Below the pieces are notes generated by a model, which saw only the letters and a program-made list of their open reading frames with translations, was not told the DNA's origin and made no database searches. The translations under genes and the position numbers were made by a program. Of a stretch of 64,000 nt of DNA, positions 8,705 to 17,556 are shown piece after piece (position 1 is the first letter of the stretch; every line of letters begins with the position of its first letter). Source of the stretch: JBBQXH01 sp963710975 (GTDB taxonomy: Bacteria > Actinomycetota > Thermoleophilia > Gaiellales > Gaiellaceae); contig CAVQCG010000006.1 in the NCBI GenBank assembly GCA_963710975.1, forward strand, positions 43,533 through 107,532. The letters run 5' to 3'.

Positions 8705-10078
8705 TCAAGATGACGCGACCGGTTTCCCGAGCTCGTGCCTGAGTGCGGTCTCGAGCCGCGTCTCCTGGAACACGAACCCGTCTGCCTCGAGCCTCGCGGG
8801 CTTTACGCGCTGGCTTGCGAGCAGGAGAGCCTCACCGAGCTCGCCGAACATCGTTTTCACGACGCTCGCCGGGAGTGGGAAGAACGTCGGTCGCCCCAGA
8901 ACCCGTCCAAGCGTCTTCGTGAACTCGGCATTCGTCACAGGGGCCGGCCCGACCGCGTTTACCGGGCCCGACAGCGTCTCGTTCGTAAGCGCATGATGGT
9001 ACGCACCGACGACGTCGTCGAGGGCGATCCAGCTCCAGTACTGGCGGCCACTTCCGATCTTGCCGCCCCCGCCCAGCTTGAACGGCGTCAACATTCGTGG
9101 CAGGACCGACTCGAGGATCACGCCGGTTCGGAGATTCACGACCCGGATGCCGGCCTCGGTCGCCGCTTCCGTCGTGGCTTCCCACTCCTTGCAGACCTCG
9201 GCCAGGAAGTCGCTTCCGGGGCCGCTCTCCTCCGTCAGGATCTCGTCGCCACGGTTGCCGTAGTACCCGATCGCCGAGGCCGCGACGAGTACCGATGGTC
9301 TCTGCTCGAGGCGGGCGAGCGTCTCGGCGAGAAGTCGGGTTCCCTTGCGCCGGCTGTCCATGATCGCCTGCTTCTTCGAGTCGCTCCACCGGCCGGCGAT
9401 GCTCTCTCCGGCGAGGTGGACGACCGCATCGACTCCCTCCAGGGCGGCCGGGTCGAGTGTCCCCGTCTCGGGATCCCAGCGGATCTCGGTGGACCCGGGT
9501 GAGGCTGCCCTCCGGACGAACCGGTCGACACGATGGCCCCCGGTGGTCAGGAACGCGACGAGCGCGGAGCCGATCAGGCCCGACGCTCCGGTGATGGCGA
9601 TTCGCATGGTTCTCTCCCCTGCGGCTTGGTGTCTCGACAGGTCGTTGGCGGTTTGCCGGTGGCGGAAGTCGAACATCCGGTCGAGTGAGTGCGCGGTGAA
9701 TCCACCGGCGAGGAAGTCACCCGCCGAGCCCGCCGGCAACCGGTACTCGACTTCGTCCTCGAGGAAGCTCGCCGAGGGCCCGTCCGGCACGAAGCGGTGG
9801 GTGTGTGTCCAGGCCGCGAACGGGCCGGACACCTGGTCGTCGACGAACTGGCGGTGCTCGACGTAGTCGCGGTGGACAGCGACCCAACGTTGCCGGACCG
9901 GACCGACCTTCATCTCGATGGTCACGCGATCGCCGGCTCTGATCCCTCCCGTGCGCTCGACGACGCGTACGTCCTCCCACGGAGGTGTCAGCCGCTCGAA
10001 CGCTCCCGGGCGCTCGTGCCAGGCGAAGAGCTTCTCTGCGGAGACAGGCATGCGCGAGCGCTTCATGAACGTAGGCAC
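8705..10078 (-). CDS. SRPBCC-NAD(P) epimerase fusion (TIGR01777/DUF1731 family)
   Basis: GTG 10078 gives MPTFMKRSRMPVSAEKLFAW, the usual start of an SRPBCC/START-like lipid-binding domain (residues about 1-150). A short linker leads to MRIAITGASGLIGSALVAFL (GxxGxxG NAD(P) motif) and an extended SDR epimerase body with AASAIGYYGNRGDE, ending in the DUF1731-type tail (LGRPTFFPLPASVVKTMFGE). The total of 457 residues fits two-domain members of this family. The reaction is unknown; the ligand-binding plus reductase layout suggests work on a hydrophobic substrate. It is the last gene of a five-gene minus-strand lipid operon. The open frame upstream of 10078 overlaps plsC and is not used. Confidence 0.85.
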   Translation of the reverse strand: MPTFMKRSRMPVSAEKLFAWHERPGAFERLTPPWEDVRVVERTGGIRAGDRVTIEMKVGPVRQRWVAVHRDYVEHRQFVDDQVSGPFAAWTHTHRFVPDGPSASFLEDEVEYRLPAGSAGDFLAGGFTAHSLDRMFDFRHRQTANDLSRHQAAGERTMRIAITGASGLIGSALVAFLTTGGHRVDRFVRRAASPGSTEIRWDPETGTLDPAALEGVDAVVHLAGESIAGRWSDSKKQAIMDSRRKGTRLLAETLARLEQRPSVLVAASAIGYYGNRGDEILTEESGPGSDFLAEVCKEWEATTEAATEAGIRVVNLRTGVILESVLPRMLTPFKLGGGGKIGSGRQYWSWIALDDVVGAYHHALTNETLSGPVNAVGPAPVTNAEFTKTLGRVLGRPTFFPLPASVVKTMFGELGEALLLASQRVKPARLEADGFVFQETRLETALRHELGKPVASS

Positions 10079-10115
10079 CGCTCTGTCTACGGTGCCAGAT
10101 CGGCGGCGGATGAGA

Positions 10116-10751
10116 TCAGTCGATCCAGACGTGGGCCGGCTCGCCATAGGGTCGGCGCAGCTCGGCCACGGCGTGTTCGACGCGAGCGATGAGCTCGTTC
10201 GAAGCGACGATCGTCGGCTTCCGCACCTCGGCGTGGATCGGATGGCCGACGAGGATGCGCACCTTCGGCAGGCCGAGCTTGAACCGACGCGGGCGGAGGA
10301 TCCGTTCCGTCCCGACGAGACAGACGGGAACGATCGGCGCTCCGGTCTCGAGGGCGAGGCGCGCGGCCCCGCGGCGAAACGGCCTGTCGCGGTAGGGGAT
10401 ACAGGTCCCCTGCGGGAAGATGCCGAGTGACTCGCCCTCTTCGAGCAGTCCGCGAGCTCTGGCCATGGCCTCGCGGTCACCGACGCCGCGTGAGACGGGG
10501 ATCGTCCCGAAGCCCTTCATGATCTCGCGCAGGATCGGGTTGTTCCACAACTCGACCTTCGCCATGTATCTGATTACGCGTGGGGTCGCGATCCCGAGAA
10601 TGAAGGGATCGATCATGGACTCGTGGTTCGCTGCGAGGATGCACGGGCCGTCTGTCGGGATCCTTTCGCTGCCCGAGACCTCGGTTCGATAGATGCGCCT
10701 GAGAAGCGGGCGGATCGCGTGATCCCCGAGCGTCTTGTAGAGGATTGGCAC
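10116..10751 (-). CDS. plsC: 1-acyl-sn-glycerol-3-phosphate acyltransferase (PlsC family)
   Basis: A 211-residue membrane-associated acyltransferase that moves an acyl chain onto lysophosphatidate or a related acceptor. The catalytic block NHESMID (NHxxxxD, residues about 42-48) and the acceptor-binding block FPQGT near 113-117 are both present, with GTIPVSR between them. It starts nine bases after the cyclopropane synthase ends and is followed by the SRPBCC-epimerase, so it belongs to the lipid operon. Housekeeping PlsC is likely, but a specialised acceptor linked to the modified fatty acids made by its neighbours is possible. Confidence 0.88.
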   Translation of the reverse strand: MPILYKTLGDHAIRPLLRRIYRTEVSGSERIPTDGPCILAANHESMIDPFILGIATPRVIRYMAKVELWNNPILREIMKGFGTIPVSRGVGDREAMARARGLLEEGESLGIFPQGTCIPYRDRPFRRGAARLALETGAPIVPVCLVGTERILRPRRFKLGLPKVRILVGHPIHAEVRKPTIVASNELIARVEHAVAELRRPYGEPAHVWID

Positions 10752-10760
10752 GTGCTTTAG

Positions 10761-12044
10761 CTAGAAGGTCAGGCGGGTCGTTGGATACCGTGGCAGGCTG
10801 TCGTTCAGAGGCCGTGTCAGGACGATCTGGAGGTCGCGGAGCGACCGGGTGCGGAAGAGTGCTTCGCAGGTTGCGAGGTAGTAGTCCCAGATCCGGACGA
10901 ACCGCTGGTCGTACCCGAGCGCGTACACGTCCTCGATGCGTGCGAAGAACCGGGAGCGCCATTCGCGGAGGGTGTCCGCGTAGCAGACCCCGATGTCTTC
11001 GAGGCCGTGGACGACGAGACGAGACGATCGGGTGGATGCCCGAGTTATCGACGTCAGCGACGGGATGAGCGAGCCGGGGAACACGTACTCCTGGATCCAG
11101 TCACGGTTCCGCTTCGAGCGCGCGTACCGCTGATCGGGCACGGCGATGGTCTGCAGACCGACCAGTCCGCCGTGCGCGAGCAATCGATCACAGGTGGCGA
11201 AGAACGTCCCGTACTGCTTCTCGCCGATCGCCTCGAACATCTCGATCGAGACGATCTTCGTGAACGTCCCCTCGACCTGGCGGTAGTCGCGGAGCTGGAT
11301 CTCGACGCGGTCGTCGAGCCCCGCGTCGCGGACGCGCCGGCACGCGAGATCGTGCTGCGCGCGCGAGATGGTCACTCCCGTGACGCGCGCGCCGCGTTGC
11401 TCGGCGGCATGGATCGCAAAGCCCCCCCAGCCGCAGCCGATCTCGAGCACGTGATCAGCGGGTCCGATCGCAAGCTTCTCGCAAAGCCTGCGCATCTTCG
11501 CTTGCTGAGCGTCCTCGAGCGATTGCCCTTCGTGCTCGAAGTAGGCGCAGGAATACGCGAGCGATGGGTCGAGGAACAGCCCGAAGAGGTCGTTGCCCAG
11601 GTCGTAGTGATACGCGATGTGCTTCCGGGCGCGCCGCACGGTGTTTCGCGCCGGCAAATGCGGTCGAAGCGCTTTCATCTTCACGAGCGCGGCGAAGGGC
11701 ATCCTTTGCGATGCCCATTCGGCGTTCCGGACGAGGAGCTCGAAGAGCCCGGGCAGATCGTCGGTCGTCCAGTCGCCGGCGACGTATGACTCGCCGAGCC
11801 CGATCTGGCCGCGAGTCGCAATTCTGCGGAAGAAGTCCTCGGAGGCGATCGTGGCGGAGACCGAAGGCCCGGCCGCGTCGCCGAAGCGGCGAACGACTCC
11901 CTCCGGAAGGCGAAGAGTGAGCTCGCCGCCTCTGAGCTTGGTGAGCGCCCAGAAGACGGTCCGGCGAGCGAGGTCGTCGAGCCCGGTTCGACGCACCGCT
12001 GCCGGACGCCGTGCCGGCCTGTCCGGGGCGACCGTCGTCGTCAT
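10761..12044 (-). CDS. cfa: Cyclopropane-fatty-acyl-phospholipid synthase family methyltransferase
   Basis: A 427-residue SAM-dependent enzyme that transfers a methylene or methyl group to the double bond of a phospholipid acyl chain. The N-terminal lipid-facing part precedes AYSCAYF (residues about 163-169) and the SAM site VLEIGCGWGGFAIHAAE (about 197-213). IVSIEMFEAIGEKQYGTFF and WIQEYVFPGSLIPS are the usual CFA-synthase blocks. The length suits the full family. It overlaps the DUF1365 gene by four bases. Members also make 10-methyl or furan-precursor lipids rather than cyclopropanes; the flavin oxidase upstream makes such alternatives worth testing. Confidence 0.92.
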   Translation of the reverse strand: MTTTVAPDRPARRPAAVRRTGLDDLARRTVFWALTKLRGGELTLRLPEGVVRRFGDAAGPSVSATIASEDFFRRIATRGQIGLGESYVAGDWTTDDLPGLFELLVRNAEWASQRMPFAALVKMKALRPHLPARNTVRRARKHIAYHYDLGNDLFGLFLDPSLAYSCAYFEHEGQSLEDAQQAKMRRLCEKLAIGPADHVLEIGCGWGGFAIHAAEQRGARVTGVTISRAQHDLACRRVRDAGLDDRVEIQLRDYRQVEGTFTKIVSIEMFEAIGEKQYGTFFATCDRLLAHGGLVGLQTIAVPDQRYARSKRNRDWIQEYVFPGSLIPSLTSITRASTRSSRLVVHGLEDIGVCYADTLREWRSRFFARIEDVYALGYDQRFVRIWDYYLATCEALFRTRSLRDLQIVLTRPLNDSLPRYPTTRLTF

Positions 12045-12811
12045 GCGCGGACCGATCCGCGGCCGGGGACGAACGGGGGCTTGTGATGAAACGGCACGCC
12101 CTTCAGGTACAGCTTGAGCGCCTGCCAGTGGATGAGGCTGATCACCTGCACGGTCATCAGCGGGTAGCGGAGCAGGGCCTTCGCGACGGACGCGTTCGAC
12201 AGCTCGCTGCGCTCGCCGGCCAGCACCGAGCCGAGCCGCTTCGTTCCACCCTCCCAGACGTCCACCCGGGCAAAGACGCGCTCCTCCGGCTCGGAGAAGA
12301 AGAAGCGATAGTCCTGATCCATGGCGAAGAACGGCGATACGTGCATCTTCTTCTCGTGTGCATACGCCAGCTCGCCGCCGCCGGGGAGGCGTTGGTCGCT
12401 CGTCAGAAGATACGGGAACATTTCACCAAAGGTGTTCGAGACCTCTGCAATCATGCATGTCAGCGTGTCGTCCTCCGCGTAGCAGTAGTAGAAGCTGACC
12501 GGGTTGAACACGTAGCCGAAGACGCGGAGGTTCGTCAGCAGCAGGATCCGTCCCCCTTCCAGGTCGATCCCGTGCTCGGCGAGGAAGGCGAGAACGTTGT
12601 GCCTGATCGGCTTGCTCGGATCCCCGAGGTGATCGCTACTCGAGAGCCGGAGCGCGCTCGGCTTTGTCGCCGAGAACAGGGCCAGCCGCCTGTCGAGCTC
12701 GCTGATCTCGTCCAGGTCGATGACGAAGAAGCACACGCCGTAGCGAAAGACGTTCTCGCTCGGCTGGCGCCGCGTGTGAACCAGCGTGCCGGTGTACAGC
12801 CCCGATCTCAC
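12041..12811 (-). CDS. DUF1365 protein
   Basis: A 256-residue member of the DUF1365 family (SGLYTGTLVHTRRQPSENVF at the start; GYVFNPVSFYYCY near residues 99-111; HEKKMHVSPFF near 151-161). The biochemical role of the family is unsettled, but it is repeatedly found between an amine-oxidase-like flavoprotein and a CFA synthase, exactly as here, with four-base overlaps on both sides that suggest translational coupling. A role in the same lipid-modifying step is inferred. No signal peptide or membrane helix is evident. Confidence 0.88.
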   Translation of the reverse strand: MRSGLYTGTLVHTRRQPSENVFRYGVCFFVIDLDEISELDRRLALFSATKPSALRLSSSDHLGDPSKPIRHNVLAFLAEHGIDLEGGRILLLTNLRVFGYVFNPVSFYYCYAEDDTLTCMIAEVSNTFGEMFPYLLTSDQRLPGGGELAYAHEKKMHVSPFFAMDQDYRFFFSEPEERVFARVDVWEGGTKRLGSVLAGERSELSNASVAKALLRYPLMTVQVISLIHWQALKLYLKGVPFHHKPPFVPGRGSVRA

Positions 12812-14049
12812 CAGGTCGCTCCGAGAGCGTGTGCAGCACGCACGCCCGATACGAGCCCGTCCTCGTGGAAGCCGAAGCCGTGGTAGGCGCCGCAGAAGGC
12901 CGTGTTCCGCACGCCCGAGAGCTGCGGTAGCTCGCGCTGCGCATTCGCGCTCTCGAGCGTGTAGAGCGGGTGTTCGTAGGTGAGCCTCTCGATCACGCTC
13001 TCGTCCCGGATGTCGCTCGAGCGGTTCAGCGTCACGCAGTACTCCTCGGGTTCCTCCAGTCTCTGCAGCCGGTTGAGGTAGTAGGTCATCGTCGGTCTCG
13101 TCGAGGTCGGGCGGCAGTCGTCCAGCAGATAGTTCCAGGATGCCCGAGCGGCGGGTGTTCTCGGCAGGAAGCGGTCGTCGGTATGGAGGACGGTGTCGTT
13201 CGTCGTGGTCTGAAACGCGCCCAGGATTCGCCGTTCGTCCTCAGACGGATCGGTGAGAAGAGCCAGCGATTCGCCAGCGTGAGCCGCGATCACCACCCGA
13301 TCGAAACGGCGTGACCGCCCGTCCGCGGTGTGGATCTCGACGCCGTTCGGGTCGCGGGCGACCGATGTCACCGGGCAAGCGAGATGAACCGGGCCATTCA
13401 TGCGAGCGAGGATCGCGTGCACGTAGGCCCGGCTTCCTCCGGTCACGGTCTTCCAGGGATGGCGGCGGAAGCCAAGCATGGCGTGGTTGTCGAAGAACTG
13501 GATCGCGAACGTCGCAGGGGTGCCGAGCGCCTGCTCGGGCGCCGTCGACCAGATCGCAGCTGTGAGCGGGACGGCGTAGTGCTCGACGAAGGTGCGCGAG
13601 TACCTCTCGGCGGCGAGGTACTCCCCGAGCGTTGCGCCTTCGTAGGCCTGCCCCTCGATCGCGGAACGGGCGGTTTGCAGGAAGCGCAGGATGTCCGCGA
13701 CGAGGCGCCGGAAGCGCGGGTCGAAAGCTCTTCGCGGCTGAGCGAGAAGACTCCGGCTCGAGTACTCGAGCCCGCAGCCTCGGCACCTCACCGAGAAGGA
13801 CATGTCCGACTCCTGGGTCGCCACGCCGAGTTCGCGAAAGAGCCGGGCGAGGTTCGGGTAATTCCGCTCGTTGTGCACGATGAAGCCGGTATCGAGCGCG
13901 AGCTCGCTCCCGTTGCGCTCGACGGAGACGGTGTTCGTGTGCCCTCCCGCGTAGCCGTTGCGCTCGAAGAGCTCGACGCTGTGAGCACGGGACAGGACGT
14001 AGGCCGCGCCGAGCCCGGCGATTCCCGTTCCGACGACTGCGATCTTCAT
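12808..14049 (-). CDS. FAD-dependent amine-oxidase-like flavoprotein of the CFA/DUF1365 cluster
   Basis: A 413-residue flavoprotein. MKIAVVGTGIAGLGAAYVLS is the N-terminal Rossmann motif (GxGxxG), ELFERNGYAGGHTNT carries the second FAD-contacting block, and the C-terminal FCGAYHGFGFHEDGLVSGVR is the closing flavin-binding segment of the monoamine-oxidase/phytoene-desaturase fold. It heads the minus-strand lipid operon. Related flavoproteins next to DUF1365 and CFA synthases are commonly annotated as lipid oxidoreductases; the precise reaction (desaturation, or reduction of a methylene intermediate) is inferred. The ATG at 14049 faces the desaturase start across about 70 bases. Confidence 0.88.
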   Translation of the reverse strand: MKIAVVGTGIAGLGAAYVLSRAHSVELFERNGYAGGHTNTVSVERNGSELALDTGFIVHNERNYPNLARLFRELGVATQESDMSFSVRCRGCGLEYSSRSLLAQPRRAFDPRFRRLVADILRFLQTARSAIEGQAYEGATLGEYLAAERYSRTFVEHYAVPLTAAIWSTAPEQALGTPATFAIQFFDNHAMLGFRRHPWKTVTGGSRAYVHAILARMNGPVHLACPVTSVARDPNGVEIHTADGRSRRFDRVVIAAHAGESLALLTDPSEDERRILGAFQTTTNDTVLHTDDRFLPRTPAARASWNYLLDDCRPTSTRPTMTYYLNRLQRLEEPEEYCVTLNRSSDIRDESVIERLTYEHPLYTLESANAQRELPQLSGVRNTAFCGAYHGFGFHEDGLVSGVRAAHALGATW

Positions 14050-14102
14050 CGATCCAGATTCGTAGCCGAGCCGAAGAACGGTTGACTCGAGATCGCCCCA
14101 TC

Positions 14103-14108
14103 TACACT
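14103..14108 (+). promoter_or_regulatory. -10 box TACACT of the desaturase
   Basis: TACACT ends nine bases before the TTG at 14118 and places the transcript start about three bases before it. This supports 14118 rather than the TTG at 14082 as start, and fits the near-leaderless promoters seen elsewhere here. Confidence 0.4.
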
Positions 14109-14117
14109 GGTTGTCCC

Positions 14118-15074
14118 TTGGATCACGCCGTCGAACCCGTCCCGCGCGTCGCCACGGTTCGACCGCGGACGACGTTCTGGAGCCAGCTCGCGGGTGTCGT
14201 CGCGGTCGTCGTCCCGCCGATCGGCGTTCTCGTCGCGATGGGCCTTCTCTGGGGCGTTGCCTTCCGCCCGCTCGACCTGTGGGTGCTGCTCGGCTTCTAC
14301 GTCTTCACCGGGCTCGGCATCACGCTCGGCTGGCATCGGTTTTTCTCCCACAAGAGCTTCGAGACGTCCGCTCCGGTGAAGGCGCTGCTTGCGATCTCCG
14401 GATCGATGGCGATGCAGGGCCCTCTGACGCAGTGGGTCACCGACCATCGGAAACACCACGCCCTGTCGGACAAGGACGGGGATCCTCACTCTCCTCACGC
14501 TGGCCGCGAGTCCGGTGTCCTGAGCGCCTTCTTCGGTCTGGTGCACGCGCACGTGGGATGGTTGTTCGTGACGAAGGGGATGGAGCGCGGCCCGGCGTAC
14601 GCGAAGGATCTCTACGGCGACACGATGATCCGCTGGATCGACCGCCTCTATCTCCTCTGGGTCGTTCTCACCCTGGGGATCCCGTTCGCGATCGGCTACG
14701 CGGTCGGAGGGACGCAGCTGGGGCTCGAGGTCATGGTCTGGGGTGGGTTGATCAGGATCTTCATCTGGCAGCACGTCACATTCAGCATCAACTCGATCTG
14801 CCACGTGTTCGGCCGTCAGGACTACCGCTCGCGGGACGAGAGCAGGAACGTTCGCTGGCTGGCTCCGCTGTCGTTCGGCGAGTCCTGGCACAACAACCAT
14901 CACGCGTTCCCAAGCTCGGCCCGTCACGGAATCGACAAGGGTCAGCTCGATCTCGCGTGGCTGACGTGCCGGGGGATGGAGAAGCTCCATCTCGTCTGGG
15001 ATGTCAAGCGCCCGACGCCCGAGCAGCGGGAGCGGCGGCGCATCGTCGCGGATCCGGAGAATCAAGCCGCCTGA
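14118..15074 (+). CDS. Membrane fatty-acid (acyl-CoA/acyl-lipid) delta-9-type desaturase
   Basis: A di-iron desaturase with the three histidine boxes HRFFSH, HRKHH and HNNHH in the normal order and four or more membrane helices. It inserts a cis double bond into a saturated acyl chain using O2 and reductant. TTG 14118 is preferred because TACACT lies nine bases upstream; the frame is open to a TTG at 14082. The gene diverges from the flavin-oxidase/CFA operon, so it can supply the unsaturated chain that the CFA-type methyltransferase needs. Length (318 residues) suits stearoyl-CoA-desaturase-like bacterial enzymes. Confidence 0.92.
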   Translation: MDHAVEPVPRVATVRPRTTFWSQLAGVVAVVVPPIGVLVAMGLLWGVAFRPLDLWVLLGFYVFTGLGITLGWHRFFSHKSFETSAPVKALLAISGSMAMQGPLTQWVTDHRKHHALSDKDGDPHSPHAGRESGVLSAFFGLVHAHVGWLFVTKGMERGPAYAKDLYGDTMIRWIDRLYLLWVVLTLGIPFAIGYAVGGTQLGLEVMVWGGLIRIFIWQHVTFSINSICHVFGRQDYRSRDESRNVRWLAPLSFGESWHNNHHAFPSSARHGIDKGQLDLAWLTCRGMEKLHLVWDVKRPTPEQRERRRIVADPENQAA

Positions 15075-15721
15075 AATCGCTCGAGCTCGTCCGCGACGAG
15101 CCGCGTCCAGCGGTGGGCGCGTGGCAGCGGTACGAGAGACTCTCCTGGGCCGTGGAGCGCGACCCCGTGCACCGCGCCCGAGATCAGCGTGTGACTGGCC
15201 GCGACGCCGCGCTCGCGAATCCGGTCGACGCCTCGGAGCGTGTGCCGCGGGCTGACGCCAGGGATTCCGGGAATCCACGCGTCGAGCTTTCCGTGCACGA
15301 CCGCGAGGCGCTTCCCGTCGAGTGACGACACGTCCATGCGGTCGGGTATCCACGGCGCCAGTCCGATCACCGTCGAGACGGACGGATGGTCGGCGATCCC
15401 GATGGCGACCGCGCCACCCATGGAGAATCCGAGGAGCGCGATCTCCCGAGCACCGTCGGAGACAGCCGCTTCGACCGCCGCGGTTCCGTCCTCGATGCAC
15501 AGGTCGAGGCGCTTCCAGGACTTGATCCGGTAGCGAACCTGGAGAAACGCGAGCTCCGGGAACTCCGGCGAGAGCCTTGCGACCAGGTACTCGAGCGTCG
15601 CACTCCAGTCACCTTCGACGTCATGCCCGCGTCCCCCGTTGACACAGATGACCGCGCGCTCGGCCGGCTCGCCGGTGACGCGCGCGTCGGCGCCGGACGC
15701 GAGGCGGACGACTCTCGACAT
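15062..15721 (-). CDS. Alpha/beta hydrolase
   Basis: A 219-residue cytoplasmic hydrolase. LLGFSMGGAVAIGIADH contains the nucleophile elbow GFSMG (Ser near residue 99), HGKLDAWIPG supplies a likely acid, and SGAVHGVALHG the catalytic His, giving a complete Ser-Asp-His triad of the dienelactone-hydrolase/serine-esterase kind. The early NGGRGHD replaces the usual HGG oxyanion segment. It overlaps the end of the desaturase by 13 bases, tail to tail. Substrate unknown. Confidence 0.82.
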   Translation of the reverse strand: MSRVVRLASGADARVTGEPAERAVICVNGGRGHDVEGDWSATLEYLVARLSPEFPELAFLQVRYRIKSWKRLDLCIEDGTAAVEAAVSDGAREIALLGFSMGGAVAIGIADHPSVSTVIGLAPWIPDRMDVSSLDGKRLAVVHGKLDAWIPGIPGVSPRHTLRGVDRIRERGVAASHTLISGAVHGVALHGPGESLVPLPRAHRWTRLVADELERFQAA

Positions 15722-15749
15722 GCGAGCTGTCAGGCGGCCGGCGGGCCCG

Positions 15750-15938
15750 CTACCACTTGCCTGGCATTCGGTGCCAGTTCACGAGGCTCGGCTTCCACTC
15801 GGTCGCGAACTGAGACAACCGCCGCGTGACCTCGCTCGATCCACACGAGGGGCATGGCGGCGCCGGTGCGGTCGAGGCGGTCAGGTACTCCTCGAACTGG
15901 GCTGCACAGGCGTCGCATCGATACTCGTAGATCGGCAT
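15750..15938 (-). CDS. FmdB-type zinc ribbon protein
   Basis: A 62-residue protein starting MPIYEYRCDACAAQFEEYL, the standard FmdB/CxxC_CxxC regulator ribbon. Two CxxC knuckles (CDAC and CPSC) bind one zinc. Family members are putative regulatory or chaperone-like ribbons, often of unknown target. The ATG at 15938 is only 25 bases from the divergent ATG at 15964, with a shared palindromic promoter between, and no ribosome binding site fits, so translation is probably leaderless. Confidence 0.9.
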   Translation of the reverse strand: MPIYEYRCDACAAQFEEYLTASTAPAPPCPSCGSSEVTRRLSQFATEWKPSLVNWHRMPGKW

Positions 15939-15963
15939 TGCGCCGAAGTGTACAGTCGGCCCA
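15939..15963. promoter_or_regulatory. Palindromic divergent promoter with overlapping -10 boxes
   Basis: The 25 bases between two divergent ATG codons form a near-perfect inverted repeat centred on TGTACA, with arms GCGCCGA and TCGGCCC. Read rightward it contains TACAGT (15951-15956), seven bases before ATG 15964. Read leftward it contains TACACT, eight bases before ATG 15938. Both transcripts should be leaderless or nearly so. Confidence 0.55.
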
Positions 15964-16158
15964 ATGCCCGATCCGATGCCTTCGGTCGACGAGCTCAGGG
16001 CCGCCGCTGCGCGTCAGGGCGTCTCGCCGACCGACGAGGATCTCGAGCGAGTCCAGGCCTTTCTCGCCGTGCTTCTCCCGGCGTTCGCCGAGCTCGAGCG
16101 GCTCGTGCCACGAGACACGGTCCCTGCCGGGATGTACTTCCCGGCCGACCGGCAGTGA
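15964..16158 (+). CDS. Small GatC/AtzG-like partner of the amidase
   Basis: A 64-residue helical protein (MPDPMPSVDELRAAAARQGV) ending in GMYFPADRQ. Its stop overlaps the amidase GTG start by four bases (GTGA), implying coupled synthesis. Position and size match the small stabilising subunits of amidosignature hydrolases (GatC in the amidotransferase, AtzG with AtzE), but sequence similarity is too weak to be sure by eye. The start is leaderless by promoter position. Confidence 0.6.
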   Translation: MPDPMPSVDELRAAAARQGVSPTDEDLERVQAFLAVLLPAFAELERLVPRDTVPAGMYFPADRQ

Positions 16159-17556
16159 GCGTCGCGCGGCTCGCCGCGAGCCTGCGCAGTGGCGAGCTCT
16201 CGCCGCGCGAGGCGGTGGAGCACTATCTCGGTCGGATCGACGCTCTCGACGGACTGATCAACTCCTACATCTCGGTGCAAGCGGAGACCGCGCTCGACGC
16301 GGCGACGCGGCTCGAGTCCGGCAAGGGTGCTCGCGGGCCGCTCTGGGGAGTTCCTCTCGGCATCAAGGACGTGATCGACGTCGCGGGCGCCACCACCTCC
16401 GCGGGCTCGCGCGTTCTCGCCGACGCCCCTCCCGCTGCGCGTGACGCCTTCGCGGTCGAGCGGCTGCGCGCAGCCGGCGCCATTCCCCTGGGAAAGCTGA
16501 ACACGCACGAGTTCGCCTACGGTGCGATGACCACGAGCCCGTACCCCGGTCCGGCGCGGAACCCGTGGGCGACCGACCATATCTGCGGGGGCTCGAGCGG
16601 CGGCTCCGGCGCGGCGGCGGCTGCGGATCTCGCTGCCGGGACGCTGGGGACCGACACGGCCGGCTCGATACGCATCCCGGCGTGCTTCTGCGGGGTCACG
16701 GGGCTCAGACCGACTTCCGGGCGTGTCTCGAATCGTGGGGTGGTCCCGGTCAGCTGGACGTTCGACACCGTCGGGCCGGTCGCACGCTCGGTGGAGGACT
16801 GCGCTCTGCTCCTCGAGGTCATCGCCGGTCACGACGCCTTGGATCCTTCGACTGCGGCAGTGCCCGTCCGTCCGTACATGCCCTCTCTGGCTCGCGATAT
16901 CTCGGGCCTCCGAGTAGGTGTCGTCTCCGGCGCTCTTCGCCGGTGCCATCGACGCGCGAATCGCAGCTGCTGCGACGGCCGCGGTCGACGAGCTCGAGCG
17001 CGCCGGCGCACGGCTGGTCGACGTCGACATCCCGTTCCTGGCCGAGCTCGGCACGATCCAGCAGGCGATCCTGTTTCCCGAGGCGACGACTGCCCATCTC
17101 GAATGGCTCAGGACGAGGCTGCCCGCCTACGGTCCGGACGTCCGCGCCCGTCTTCTCACAGGCCTCTTCCTGCCTCCGACGACGGCGACCCTCGGGCAGC
17201 GAGCGCGCCGGCTCGCCATCGAAGGGTTCAGGTCGGCGTTCGAGCATACGGATGTCCTGGTCGCGCCGACGATGCCCGTGCTCCCGCCGAGGATCGGCGA
17301 AGACACGGTCGAGTTGAACGGCGAGACCATTCCGTATCGCCTGACGGTCATCCAGCACAACTCGCCGTGGAGCTGCGTCGGCGCTCCGGTTGCGAACGTC
17401 CCGTGCGGATTCGTCGCAGGGCTGCCGGTCGGGCTTTCGATCGTCGGCCACTGGTTCGACGAGGCAACCGTGCTACAGGTAGGCCATGCCTTTCAACTGC
17501 GGACGGACTGGCACGAGCAGCGACCACAACTCGAATACCCGGAGGTAGACCGATGA
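16155..17556 (+). CDS. Amidase-signature family hydrolase (one frameshift)
   Basis: The N-terminal part has the catalytic Lys in GIKDVIDVAGATTSAGS and the nucleophile block CGGSSGGSGAAAA followed by TDTAGSIRIPA, completing the Ser-cisSer-Lys triad. The C-terminal part (PALFAGAIDARIAAAATAAV to the stop) is one frame over; one extra base near 16928 separates them. Joined, it is about 466 residues, normal for GatA/AtzE-type amidases. GTG 16155 overlaps the stop of the small gene before it, and the stop overlaps the next ATG (ATGA). Substrate unknown. The frameshift is probably an error, since the downstream half is intact. Confidence 0.85.

Noticed and set aside
10079..10480. N-terminal extension of the SRPBCC-epimerase
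   Set aside because: It is the shadow of plsC on the same strand in another frame, is Ser/Arg-rich and lacks similarity to SRPBCC starts; GTG 10078 gives the standard N-terminus.
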